Shown: positions 1 through 7,922 of the stretch, piece after piece
How the letters are laid out: each line of letters begins with the position of its first letter
How positions within the stretch are numbered: the stretch's first letter is position 1
Source of the DNA: Chloroflexota bacterium
GTDB lineage: Bacteria; Chloroflexota; Limnocylindria; Limnocylindrales; CSP1-4
Assembly: GCA_005883615.1 (NCBI GenBank)
Contig: VBEC01000021.1
Coordinates: 1 to 64,000 of the forward strand
Length of the DNA stretch: 64,000 nt
Direction of reading: 5' to 3'
Notes under the pieces: generated by a model
Database searches by the model: none
Seen by the model: only the letters and a program-made list of their open reading frames with translations
Told to the model about the DNA's origin: nothing
Translations under genes and position numbers: made by a program

Positions 1-137
1 ACCTCGGCGATTTCGCGCAGGCCGGGTGTCAGTGCCAGGATCGCCGCCCCGTCGAGGGTTGGGATGTTCCCTCCGGCGGCATCGTCGGCCTGCATGCTGA
101 TCGTGCCGCCGGTGAAGATGACCGCGACGCGGGGCAT
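1..137 (-). CDS. L-asparaginase, N-terminal fragment cut by the window edge
   Basis: About 45 residues are visible before the gene runs off the left edge. They begin MPRVAVIFTGGTISM, and TGGTIS is the N-terminal active-site strand-turn of the bacterial L-asparaginase/glutaminase family, holding the nucleophilic Thr. Asparaginases hydrolyse asparagine to aspartate and ammonia. The ATG shares one base with the stop of the upstream glycosyltransferase (TGATG), so it is the last visible gene of the operon and probably translationally coupled. The type (cytosolic I or secreted II) cannot be told; no signal peptide is seen. Too short for the ORF track. Confidence 0.75.
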   Translation of the reverse strand, partial: MPRVAVIFTGGTISMQADDAAGGNIPTLDGAAILALTPGLREIAE

Positions 138-1513
138 CAGCCAGCTCCCCGATGCGGCATCTTGTCGTAGCCGACGGACCCGCGGCGGAGGGCCATCCGG
201 AGGAGGGCCCCGGGAACGGCGCCGAGCCAGATGCCGTTGAACAGCGACAGGCGAAGCGCACGCACGAGGCGTTGGGAGGTCGCAAGCCGGTCGCCCGAGG
301 CGGTCCGCTCCCAGCGCAGCGAGTCGAACGAGAGGATCCCGCCGAGGAGCGCGTACGTTCCCAGCAAGGCTGAAGCGACGTCGAGGCGCCCTCGGCGCAA
401 CGACCCGACGATGCCGCCCACCACCAGAGCGGGGGCTACGAGCTGGCCGGCGTAGGCCGCAAAGTCGAGCCGGGCGCTCAGCGGCAGGCGCGAGCTGGTA
501 AGCACAAGCAGCCCGTGCTCGAATGCCCGCCGGATCGCGCCTTCCGCCCAGCGCAGGCGCTGCCGCCAGAGAGCGCCCCAATCGGTGACCGGCTCCTCCC
601 ACACCTCGGCATCGATCGCCCAGGCCACGCGAATGCCCTGGGCCGCCGCGATGCGGCTGGACAGGTCGAGATCCTCGGTCAACGCCTCCGCGCGCCAGCC
701 TCCTACTTCCGCGAGGAGACCGCGCCGGACGACGATGCCGTTGCCGCGGAACTCGGAACAGCCACCGAGCGCCCAGCGACCTCGCTGGAGCTCCCCGTCG
801 AGCGTCTGTTCGTCGGCCTGCACGGCCGCCATTGCTGCGCCTTCGGTGTGGAGAATCCGGCGACGGGCCGTGATCGCCGGGGCTCCCGCCTCGGCGTAGC
901 CGGCCAGCGTAGCCAGAAACTCCGAGCCGATCCGGGCATCCGCATCGAGGACCACGATCACGTCGCCCTTGCAGACATCGGGCTGGGCGGCCGTGAGCGC
1001 GGCGCCCTTGCCATCGGGCAGCCCGACGCCGTCCCGTCGAATGACGCGCGTTACCCCACCGATTCCCGCGTCTCTGGCAGCGCTCAGTGCCGCGTCGCCC
1101 GTCCCGTCGGTCGAGCGATCGTCGACCACGACCAGCTCGAAGCACGGCTGCCCGCCTGCCTCGCGGTGCGTCTGCATGGCCACGTCGCCGACGAGGTTGG
1201 GCAGGACGGCCGCTTCGTCACGAGCGGCTACGAGCACAGTGAACGTCAGGCTGCTGCCTCGATGTTCGCGCGCCTGGGCAGGCGTGATCGGCGGTCGCCG
1301 CCCGGCGCGGGCGATCGCGAGGGCGGAGGCCAGCACCGCTCCGACGGCCGCACCGAGCCACGCGCGCGCGAGGCGACCTCGCGTCCCGGCCGCGCGATCC
1401 CCCGCCAGCATCCCTCCCCCCAACAGCAGGCCGGCCAGCACGCGCCAGTGCATCGGCGTCTCGGCTGCCGCAACGGCGTCAGCGGCCGGTACGGCCTCAG
1501 TCGCGACGCTCAT
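137..1513 (-). CDS. membrane glycosyltransferase, family 2
   Basis: This 458-aa protein has hydrophobic N-terminal segments (about residues 25-70), a GT-A catalytic domain and hydrophobic C-terminal segments (about 345-440). The family 2 motifs are visible: VVVDDRSTDGT binds the nucleotide sugar, DADARI is the DxD metal site, TEDLDLS holds the catalytic acid, and RQRLRW matches the Q/RxxRW motif of processive enzymes. It probably transfers sugars to a lipid or growing glycan at the cytoplasmic membrane. Substrate unknown. The start overlaps the end of the MFS gene by 17 nt, and the stop overlaps the asparaginase start. Confidence 0.85.
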   Translation of the reverse strand: MSVATEAVPAADAVAAAETPMHWRVLAGLLLGGGMLAGDRAAGTRGRLARAWLGAAVGAVLASALAIARAGRRPPITPAQAREHRGSSLTFTVLVAARDEAAVLPNLVGDVAMQTHREAGGQPCFELVVVDDRSTDGTGDAALSAARDAGIGGVTRVIRRDGVGLPDGKGAALTAAQPDVCKGDVIVVLDADARIGSEFLATLAGYAEAGAPAITARRRILHTEGAAMAAVQADEQTLDGELQRGRWALGGCSEFRGNGIVVRRGLLAEVGGWRAEALTEDLDLSSRIAAAQGIRVAWAIDAEVWEEPVTDWGALWRQRLRWAEGAIRRAFEHGLLVLTSSRLPLSARLDFAAYAGQLVAPALVVGGIVGSLRRGRLDVASALLGTYALLGGILSFDSLRWERTASGDRLATSQRLVRALRLSLFNGIWLGAVPGALLRMALRRGSVGYDKMPHRGAG

Positions 1514-2960
1514 CGTCCTCGGTCGCGAGGGTCATGCGATCGGATGGCTCGGGTGGCGCAATGGGCGGCAGCGTCGCGCCGGTCGACGTGCCCCGGTGAC
1601 TCACAACAGACGCAGCGCCGGCCAGGGTCGTGAGGATGCCCACCAGCAGGATGACCGGGGTCGTGCCCACGATGTCGGCGATCGGTCCGACGACGATGAT
1701 CGGCACGAAGCTGGCAACCGAGATGAGGGTGAACAGGACCCCGTATACGCGCCCCCGGACGTCCGCAGGCAGGTCCTCCTGGAGCTGCGTCTGCGACGAG
1801 ATGGCCACGATGGCGTAGGCGATGCCGGTCAGGATGGCGATTGCCACGACGACTGCCAGGAGTGACACGAGCGACGACGGGTCCACCAGCCTGGACGCCG
1901 TCTGCACGCGCTGCAGGAACCTCGTGATCGGGCCGGCCAGGGAGAGCAGCACGATCAGCACGCCGAGGGAGATGAGCCCTCCCTCGATGAGGCGGCGGCG
2001 GGGCAGCAACCGGCCATAGCTGTTGAGCAGGAGCAGGCCCATGACGATGCCGAAGCCCATCGGAAGGACGACGACCACGATGTCCTTCGGGTTGAGCCCG
2101 AGGGTCTTGCTGGCGAAACCCGGTCCAAGTGAGCCAAGCACGCCGATGAGTGAGGCGGTCACGCCAAGGTAGACCAGCGACCAGCTGACGGACCGGTTCT
2201 GGCGGATGAAGTCGATGCCCTCCGAGAGCTGCCCGAAGGTCGATCCGACCGCCTGTTCGGCATCGTGCACCGCTCCCAGGACCGTGGGGTGCTCGCGGTC
2301 ACCTTCCTCAGCCGGAGGGGCCGGCGGCAACGTGTAGCAGAAGCCCGCGGCAACCAGATACAGCAGGGCGACCAGCATCAACAGGGCTGGCGCCCCGGCG
2401 AGGTTGACGACGATGCCGCCCAGTAGCGCGAAGCCGATCGGAAAGGCCGCATTCAGGGTCAGGGTGAAGATCCCGTTCGCGGCCAGGAGCTGGCTGCGGG
2501 GCACCAGCCTCGGGATCATCGCCGCCTCCGCAGGCGCGAACAACGTCGAGGCGATCGCGACCAGCGTGTTGAGCAGATACAGCAGCAGGAGATGGTCGCC
2601 CACCAGAAGCATCGCGCCGAAGGCCGCTGCCCTGATCAGATTCGTGACCACCAGGATGCGGCGCCGGTCGAGCCGATCGACGTACACACCGGCCACGGCC
2701 GAAAACAAGACCGAGGGCACGAGGAATGTCAGCAGCAGGCCGCTGACCGCAGCGCTCGAATTGGTCGACGAGAAGATGATGAACGTCAGGCCGAAGATGA
2801 CCATGTTGCCGCCGATCTGTGTGGCGGCCTGGGATAGCCACAACAGAAGAAACGGCCGATTGCGGAGGACTGCAAGTGCGCTCGGCTCGCCGACCGCGGA
2901 GGTGATCGGCTGCGAGGGTGCCCGCTCGACGCGCTGTTCCGGCGGGAGCTCCGGGATCAC
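1497..2960 (-). CDS. MFS transporter (MFS_3/EntS-like)
   Basis: A 487-residue integral membrane protein with about 12 hydrophobic segments. The loop after helix 2 reads GVYVDRLDRRRIL, the signature A loop (GxxxDRxxRR) of major facilitator carriers. A soluble central loop of about 50 residues (around 215-265) separates the two six-helix halves. The early NRPFLLLWLSQAATQIG stretch is typical of the EntS/MefA-like exporter branch, so drug or metabolite efflux is plausible, but the substrate cannot be inferred. The GTG start overlaps the DUF951 stop (GTGA). Confidence 0.88.
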   Translation of the reverse strand: MIPELPPEQRVERAPSQPITSAVGEPSALAVLRNRPFLLLWLSQAATQIGGNMVIFGLTFIIFSSTNSSAAVSGLLLTFLVPSVLFSAVAGVYVDRLDRRRILVVTNLIRAAAFGAMLLVGDHLLLLYLLNTLVAIASTLFAPAEAAMIPRLVPRSQLLAANGIFTLTLNAAFPIGFALLGGIVVNLAGAPALLMLVALLYLVAAGFCYTLPPAPPAEEGDREHPTVLGAVHDAEQAVGSTFGQLSEGIDFIRQNRSVSWSLVYLGVTASLIGVLGSLGPGFASKTLGLNPKDIVVVVLPMGFGIVMGLLLLNSYGRLLPRRRLIEGGLISLGVLIVLLSLAGPITRFLQRVQTASRLVDPSSLVSLLAVVVAIAILTGIAYAIVAISSQTQLQEDLPADVRGRVYGVLFTLISVASFVPIIVVGPIADIVGTTPVILLVGILTTLAGAASVVSHRGTSTGATLPPIAPPEPSDRMTLATEDDERRD

Positions 2961-3262
2961 AAGCCGGGGCGACCGTCAGGGGGTCCGGCGGTCGGCTCCG
3001 GGGCCGCGGCGGCGCTGAGCTCGCGATCGCCACGCTCGACGAAGTCCGCGAGGCGCCGCTCGACGAGGCGCCGCTCGAGCAGGACGTGCCGGCCGCAGGA
3101 GAGGCAGCGCAGCCCGATATCGGCACCCAGGCGATCCACTCGCCAGTCCGTCCCACCGCAGGGATGTGGTCGTCGGAGCCGAAGCACGTCTCCCAGGAAC
3201 AGCTCGAGCGGCGGCTGGGTTGGCATTGGGCGGGTCAGGGTATCAGAGGTGCGGTGTGCCAT
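2957..3262 (-). CDS. DUF951 domain protein
   Basis: This 101-aa protein carries the DUF951 core at about residues 20-70: GDVLRLRRPHPCGG, then GADIGLRCLSCG. The conserved Cys pattern (PHPCGG and CLSCG) suggests a small metal- or nucleic-acid-binding fold. Function is unknown; in Firmicutes homologues sit near parB and ychF. ATG 3262 gives a 20-nt overlap with the upstream DUF881 gene. ATG 3226 (MPTQPPLEL) would start nearer the conserved core and is a real alternative. The last 25 residues are a low-complexity tail. Confidence 0.8.
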   Translation of the reverse strand: MAHRTSDTLTRPMPTQPPLELFLGDVLRLRRPHPCGGTDWRVDRLGADIGLRCLSCGRHVLLERRLVERRLADFVERGDRELSAAAAPEPTAGPPDGRPGL

Positions 3263-3917
3263 GACTCGGCGTGAGGGCGCGGGTCGTGGGCGGCATGTCG
3301 ATGCGTTCGACCGGCGTCACGATCACCTCGACGTCCGGGAGCGTCGCGCGCAGCTGCGCGATCATGCCCCCGGCGCGAGTGAGGAGGCCGGTCAGCGACG
3401 CCGAGTTGCCGATCGCGGCGACCTCGAAGGTGTTCCCGAGCGGTGTGTTCTCGACGGAGATCGCACCGGCGTTGCCGGCCACCACGCTCCCCGCGACCAG
3501 CCGCACGTTGGCCACCGAGAGGGCCTCCGCGCCACCGTTGCGCAGCTCATTGAGGAGGTCCTCGACCACCACCCCGGGGACGGGTCCCGTGATGGTCACC
3601 CGGATGCCCGCGCCTGTGACGGAGCGCACGCCGGTCCAGCCCTCGATCCGGGCGAGGTCGGTGTTCAGCTGCCCTAGCGAGGTTTCGCCTCGGGCTTCAG
3701 CCGCCGACAGCTGCTGCGCCTCGACCTGGAGCTGGGCGCGCTCGGTGCGCAGGAGGTCGTTGCGGGTATTGAGATTGCCGACGAGATCGGTCAATTCCTG
3801 TGCAGACAGTGCGTCGAGACCGGGGCCCGCGGTCTGCGAACGGAGCTGGAGCACGAGCAGGATGCCCAGGATGACCGCGACGCCTGCGATCGAAAGCTGA
3901 CTCGACGTGCGGCGCAT
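3243..3917 (-). CDS. DUF881 family membrane-anchored protein (first of a pair)
   Basis: This 224-aa protein has one N-terminal transmembrane helix (about 9-26, IAGVAVILGILLVLQL), then a coiled-coil-prone stretch (about 40-80), then the DUF881 globular region. The DUF881 hallmarks are visible: TGAGIRVTITGP, LLNELRNGGAEALSVANVRLV and IGNSASLTGLL. The family (Bacillus YlxW/YlxX) is extracytoplasmic and often near division and cell-wall genes; its biochemical role is unknown. It follows a second DUF881 gene by 5 nt, so the two may form a heteromeric complex. Confidence 0.85.
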   Translation of the reverse strand: MRRTSSQLSIAGVAVILGILLVLQLRSQTAGPGLDALSAQELTDLVGNLNTRNDLLRTERAQLQVEAQQLSAAEARGETSLGQLNTDLARIEGWTGVRSVTGAGIRVTITGPVPGVVVEDLLNELRNGGAEALSVANVRLVAGSVVAGNAGAISVENTPLGNTFEVAAIGNSASLTGLLTRAGGMIAQLRATLPDVEVIVTPVERIDMPPTTRALTPSHGTPHL

Positions 3918-3922
3918 CGCGA

Positions 3923-4687
3923 TCAGGGGGCCGACGGCGCACGCGATGCGGCCGGACGGGCGTAGCGCAGGTTGATCGTGCCGGCATAGGCGGGCACCGT
4001 AATGTCGGCCGGCTGGGCGAAGGAAATGCGAATGCCAAAACGCTCGCCACGAGCGCGCACGAATTCGCCGAAGGCCGCGGACGTAGAGAGGCGGCTGTAC
4101 AAGTCGGCGGGGCCGATGCCGTCGACCTGATAGGGCTGGTTCTGGTAGGCCGAGTTCACGAGCAGGGAACCGCCGATGTCGAGGAGGGCGGTCGACTGCG
4201 TTACCCGCTCGCCGTTTACCGACACGGCCTCCGCGCCGGCCAGCCAGAGGAGATCGATGACCATCCGCACGTCTTTCGAGCTGACCAGGTAGTCGGTCGC
4301 GTTGTCCCCCGGCGGCACGGCGCTCGTCGAATCCTGGAGCTGGATGACGAGGCCGCTGCCATGAAGGCCGATGAGACCGGCCGCGACGCGCGCCGCCTGC
4401 AGGTCGGTGTTGAGCTGCTGTACCTGGACGGCGCTGCCCTGGCCCTGCGACTCCAGGTCCGCGATCTGCTTGCGCAGGTTGAGGATCTGCTGCTTCAAGT
4501 CGTCCTGTTGGCTCTGGAGCTGGCGCGCGGTGCCGATCAGGGGTACTCGCTCCTGGGTCGTGTAGCTCACCCGCGGTGCCTCCGATTGAAGCTGCGCCGC
4601 AATCAGGAAGCCCAACGCCAGGAGTGCCACGCCAAGGGTGACCTGCCAGCTCGGGATCGATCGAAGACGCGCGGCGACGGTGGTCAC
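3923..4687 (-). CDS. DUF881 family membrane-anchored protein (second of a pair)
   Basis: This 254-aa paralogue of the next gene has a membrane helix at about 15-31 (WQVTLGVALLALGFLIA), a predicted coiled coil at about 52-90 rich in Gln/Leu (LQSQQDDLKQQILNLRKQI), and a DUF881 domain at about 100-235 with HGSGLVIQLQDS, IDLLWLAGAEAVSVNGERV and VNSAYQNQPYQVDGIG. The GTG start overlaps the stop of the peptidase gene (GTGA). The topology puts the coiled coil and domain outside the membrane. Role unknown; tandem DUF881 genes are common in Gram-positive and Chloroflexota lineages. Confidence 0.85.
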   Translation of the reverse strand: MTTVAARLRSIPSWQVTLGVALLALGFLIAAQLQSEAPRVSYTTQERVPLIGTARQLQSQQDDLKQQILNLRKQIADLESQGQGSAVQVQQLNTDLQAARVAAGLIGLHGSGLVIQLQDSTSAVPPGDNATDYLVSSKDVRMVIDLLWLAGAEAVSVNGERVTQSTALLDIGGSLLVNSAYQNQPYQVDGIGPADLYSRLSTSAAFGEFVRARGERFGIRISFAQPADITVPAYAGTINLRYARPAASRAPSAP

Positions 4688-6057
4688 GACGCGGGACCAG
4701 AAGGCCGGGCGCTCACGCTCCGGCGGAGGAGCCAGGCGATCGCGGCGACTGCGATCAACACCAGAATCAAGCCGAGCACCACTCCCAGGCTACGGTCGGT
4801 CGCGGAGGTCGGTGAGTTCGAGGGCGCGTTCGGCGCGGCGGTGACACGCGGTGCTGACTGGGCCGTGCTGCCAGGGGCGGGCGGGTTCCCTGCATTGGCC
4901 GGACCAGACCAGCCCGTTGGCAGTGGTCCTGCGGGTGCGGACACGGGACCGACCTTCGGTGGGGCCTTGGTCCCGAGCTGAGCCAGCCACGCATCGTCGA
5001 AGGCGCCGGTGTCCACGCCGAGCGCCGCCCGAAACGCCTCGTCGTCGGTGACGCCCGTGGCATAGGAGCGGATCAGGCTCACGAGTGCCGCCTTGCTGTA
5101 CTTCCGAACCATGAAATCGACAGCCGACACGCTTTCGGCATAGGCCAGCGAGAAGCGATCGCCGGTCGCCGGGAATTCGCCGGTCAGCCCGTCGAGCGGA
5201 ATGATCGAGCCGTCTCGCGCGGCTCCCTCCACCTGCGATCGGTCTCCGGCGTCGTAGCCCTGTGACAGATAGACGGCGAGACCCTCGTTCAGCCAGCGCG
5301 GCGGGAAGTGATAGGGGTTGTCGACAGCGGTGTTGAAGACAAGATGCGTGAGCTCATGGGGGATGACGATGCCGACCCAGCCCGCGTTGATCTCGCCGGG
5401 CGTGATCAGCGCGAACAGTGTGCGGATGGACGCCACGGCCTGGCCCCCCACGTTTTCGCGGGTGCCCGGCCCAAGCGCATCGTAGAAGGGCTTCTGGTCC
5501 GCATAGACGAAGAAGTCGACCGGTTCCTGCACGGCCACGCCGAGCAGCTTGCTCGCGTCGTCGACCGCTTTCTCGCCGATCGCCAGCGCTCGCTCTCCGA
5601 ACGCGGCAGTGCCCTTGTACCAGTGGACTCGGACGATCGCGCCGGAGCGAGTCTTCCAGTCGAATCGGGTGTCGGCGTAGAGCACCGAGACCTGCGGGCC
5701 GGTCTCGGCGGTGCCGTCTCCGAAGGTCAGTCGCCAGCGCGCCTCGATACGGGTGTTCGGCTTGAGGCTCGTCTGGCTCAGGTCCAGCTGGTAGCGAAGG
5801 GCCTGCGTCAAGCCGTTGGAAATCGGGACCTCGTTCGCTTCGGCGCCCAGGGAGCCCGGAAAATAGAGCAGCACTTCTGCGCGTTTGGGTGCTCTCGCCA
5901 ACCGCACCGGCTGGTCGAAGACGATCGAAACGCCGAATGTCGACGATACCCGGGGAGTCTCGAACGTGACCGACGCCGCCGCAGTCGGGCTCGGCCCGGC
6001 CAGGAGGATCGGGAGTGCCACGAGGGTGGCGGCGGCCAGTCCCAGCCGTCTCCTCAT
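4684..6057 (-). CDS. peptidase MA-family zinc metallohydrolase, membrane-anchored
   Basis: The 457-aa product starts with a signal peptide (MRRRLGLAAATLVALPILLAGP). Around residue 234 it has HELTH followed by WLNEGLA, the HExxH plus downstream Glu of gluzincin peptidases (peptidase MA-like family). A Pro/Ala/Ser-rich linker leads to a C-terminal membrane helix (LGLILVLIAVAAIAWLL) and an Arg-rich tail, so it is exported and tethered. The ORF track extends upstream to 6372, but ATG 6057 overlaps the previous stop (ATGA) and begins exactly at the signal peptide. Substrate unknown. Confidence 0.85.
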   Translation of the reverse strand: MRRRLGLAAATLVALPILLAGPSPTAAASVTFETPRVSSTFGVSIVFDQPVRLARAPKRAEVLLYFPGSLGAEANEVPISNGLTQALRYQLDLSQTSLKPNTRIEARWRLTFGDGTAETGPQVSVLYADTRFDWKTRSGAIVRVHWYKGTAAFGERALAIGEKAVDDASKLLGVAVQEPVDFFVYADQKPFYDALGPGTRENVGGQAVASIRTLFALITPGEINAGWVGIVIPHELTHLVFNTAVDNPYHFPPRWLNEGLAVYLSQGYDAGDRSQVEGAARDGSIIPLDGLTGEFPATGDRFSLAYAESVSAVDFMVRKYSKAALVSLIRSYATGVTDDEAFRAALGVDTGAFDDAWLAQLGTKAPPKVGPVSAPAGPLPTGWSGPANAGNPPAPGSTAQSAPRVTAAPNAPSNSPTSATDRSLGVVLGLILVLIAVAAIAWLLRRSVSARPSGPAS

Positions 6058-7658
6058 TGCTGCCACGCCAGGCCCGCGAGGCGAAGGAACCCGAGACCGT
6101 TCTGACCTGCGCCGAGGAGACTCGTTCGCGACAGGGCCCAACCCGGCCCGTAGGACACGGGGATGACGGGGACGTCGCGCTGAACGATCGCTTGGGCGCG
6201 CTCGTAGGCGGCAGCCACCTCGGACGGCGTCGTGGCGGCCCCGGCTTCGTTGACCGCCGCATCGAACGGGTCCGAGGACCAACGGCCGTAGTTGTTGGTC
6301 ACGCCGGTTCCCAACAGGATGCCCAGAAAGTCGTTCGGGCTCGGGTAGTCGGCCACCCAGCCCAGCGACCACATCGCCGGCGGGTCATCGGCCAGCCGCG
6401 TGAACAGCGTGTCGAGCGTCTCGTACGTCACGGTGACGCCCAGTACGTCGTGCAGCTGCCGGAGCATGCCCGGGTCCGTCACGAGGCCGCCGGACACGTA
6501 CGTAATCGCGGGAAGCCCTGCGCCGCCAGGGTATCCGGCAGCGGCGAGCAAACCCCGTGCGGCAGCAACGTCCTGGTGCGGCGCGTAGTCGTGGGCGGAG
6601 CGGCCAGGTATGCCCGGCGGCACCATGCCCGTCCCGGGGATCGAGGTGTCCTCGCCGCCCAGAGCGACGAGGCGTTGCCAGTCGACCGCGAGCGCAAAGG
6701 CTTGCCGGACGCGCACGTCGTCAAAGGGCGCGTGCACCGTATCGAAGCCGAGATAGGCCACGCTGAGAGACGGCACCGAGCGCAGCTGGCGGCCCAGCTC
6801 AGCGTCGTAAGCGATCCAGGACGCGTCAAAGCCACTGATCGGCGTGTAATCGAGGTCGCCGCTCTGGAATGCGTCGACGGGGCTGCGGCCGCCGATGCTG
6901 GTTTTGAGGTGCACCGTCCGAATGGCGGGCGTCCCCGCCCAGTAGCGATCGTTGGCGGCGAGGGTGATCTCGTCGGACGTCTGCGCCTGGATCCGGTACG
7001 CCCCGCTGACAACCGTCCCGAAGCTTCCGGTCGCCGGCACGATGCCGAAGGACGGCCCCGCCACGACGGAGACGAAGTCGGAGGCCGGATTGGTCAGGCT
7101 GACTTCCACGTCATTGCCGGAGGCCTTGAGCCCGACACTGGCCGCAGCCGTCGTTCCACGCAGGTATGCGGTTGCCCCGACGACGTCGCCCAGCAGCGAC
7201 GCGAGGGGTGACGACGCCCCCGGTTCGATCAGGCGAAGCCAGCTGCGGACCACGTCCGCGGCTGTCAGCGACGATCCATCCGAGAAGGTCAGACCCGGGC
7301 GCAGGTGGAAACTGATCTGCCGGCCGGCGTCGGCGATATCCCAGGAAGCCGCGAGCGCGGGCCGGACGGTGAGAGTCGGGTCGAGCGCTGTCAGGCTCTC
7401 GTACAGCTGGGCTGTGACCGCCGCGCTGTCCACATCGCCCTGGGCGGCGGGGTCGAGGGTGGCGGGCGTGGCGCCGAAGATGCTCACGTCGTCCGGTGGA
7501 GCGGCCCGAATGGTGGCGGGCGGCGCAGCTGTCCCCCATCCTAGGCCCACGACGACCAGGATTGCGCCAAAGATGATCGGGCGACGGGCCAGCCGTCGAG
7601 CCGGCAATCGAAGGGTGGCGGCAGCACGGGAGGCCGGGCTCGGTCGGTGCGCCGCCAT
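6054..7658 (-). CDS. ABC transporter solute-binding protein, family 5 (peptide/nickel type)
   Basis: The 534-aa protein has an N-terminal hydrophobic segment (about 28-48) and the SBP_bac_5 fold. Visible family signatures are the early PATLDPAAQGD, VTAQLYESLTALD, LRPGLTFSDGSSLTAADVVRSWLRL and VRQAFALAVDW. Such proteins capture oligopeptides, or sometimes nickel or sugars, for an ABC importer. No permease or ATPase gene is in view, so it may be an orphan receptor or use a distant transporter. ATG 7658 was chosen because the segment upstream is Pro/Arg-rich and non-conserved-looking. It is the first gene of the 7.7-0 kb operon. Confidence 0.85.
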   Translation of the reverse strand: MAAHRPSPASRAAATLRLPARRLARRPIIFGAILVVVGLGWGTAAPPATIRAAPPDDVSIFGATPATLDPAAQGDVDSAAVTAQLYESLTALDPTLTVRPALAASWDIADAGRQISFHLRPGLTFSDGSSLTAADVVRSWLRLIEPGASSPLASLLGDVVGATAYLRGTTAAASVGLKASGNDVEVSLTNPASDFVSVVAGPSFGIVPATGSFGTVVSGAYRIQAQTSDEITLAANDRYWAGTPAIRTVHLKTSIGGRSPVDAFQSGDLDYTPISGFDASWIAYDAELGRQLRSVPSLSVAYLGFDTVHAPFDDVRVRQAFALAVDWQRLVALGGEDTSIPGTGMVPPGIPGRSAHDYAPHQDVAAARGLLAAAGYPGGAGLPAITYVSGGLVTDPGMLRQLHDVLGVTVTYETLDTLFTRLADDPPAMWSLGWVADYPSPNDFLGILLGTGVTNNYGRWSSDPFDAAVNEAGAATTPSEVAAAYERAQAIVQRDVPVIPVSYGPGWALSRTSLLGAGQNGLGFLRLAGLAWQQ

Positions 7659-7922
7659 GGGCCGGAGTATACGGGCGGGGGTCGGCGGGCCCTCCGGGCG
7701 GGAGTCGGCGATGCGCCCGAGGCTGGGCAGGAGATGAGGCCTCGCCGAACCACACCGCCGGGGGAACGATGTTTTGCTGCGAGGCCTCTGCCCGGAGAAC
7801 GCGCTGTCCAATGATTCGTTAGGCCGCGTCCCGAACGATTTTTTGGCGCCCAGTCCTGCCGTCCTCCTGGGCGGTGGCTGTCCAACCTGGGACTAGGATT
7901 CCGGCATCAATCGGATGCCTCG

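Noticed and set aside
515-1633. 372-aa plus-strand ORF opposite the glycosyltransferase
   Set aside because: Antisense shadow in GC-rich DNA; no domain, and the minus strand encodes a clear GT2.
7800-7922. possible T-box leader before cysS
   Set aside because: The conserved T-box sequence and a specifier stem were not found.
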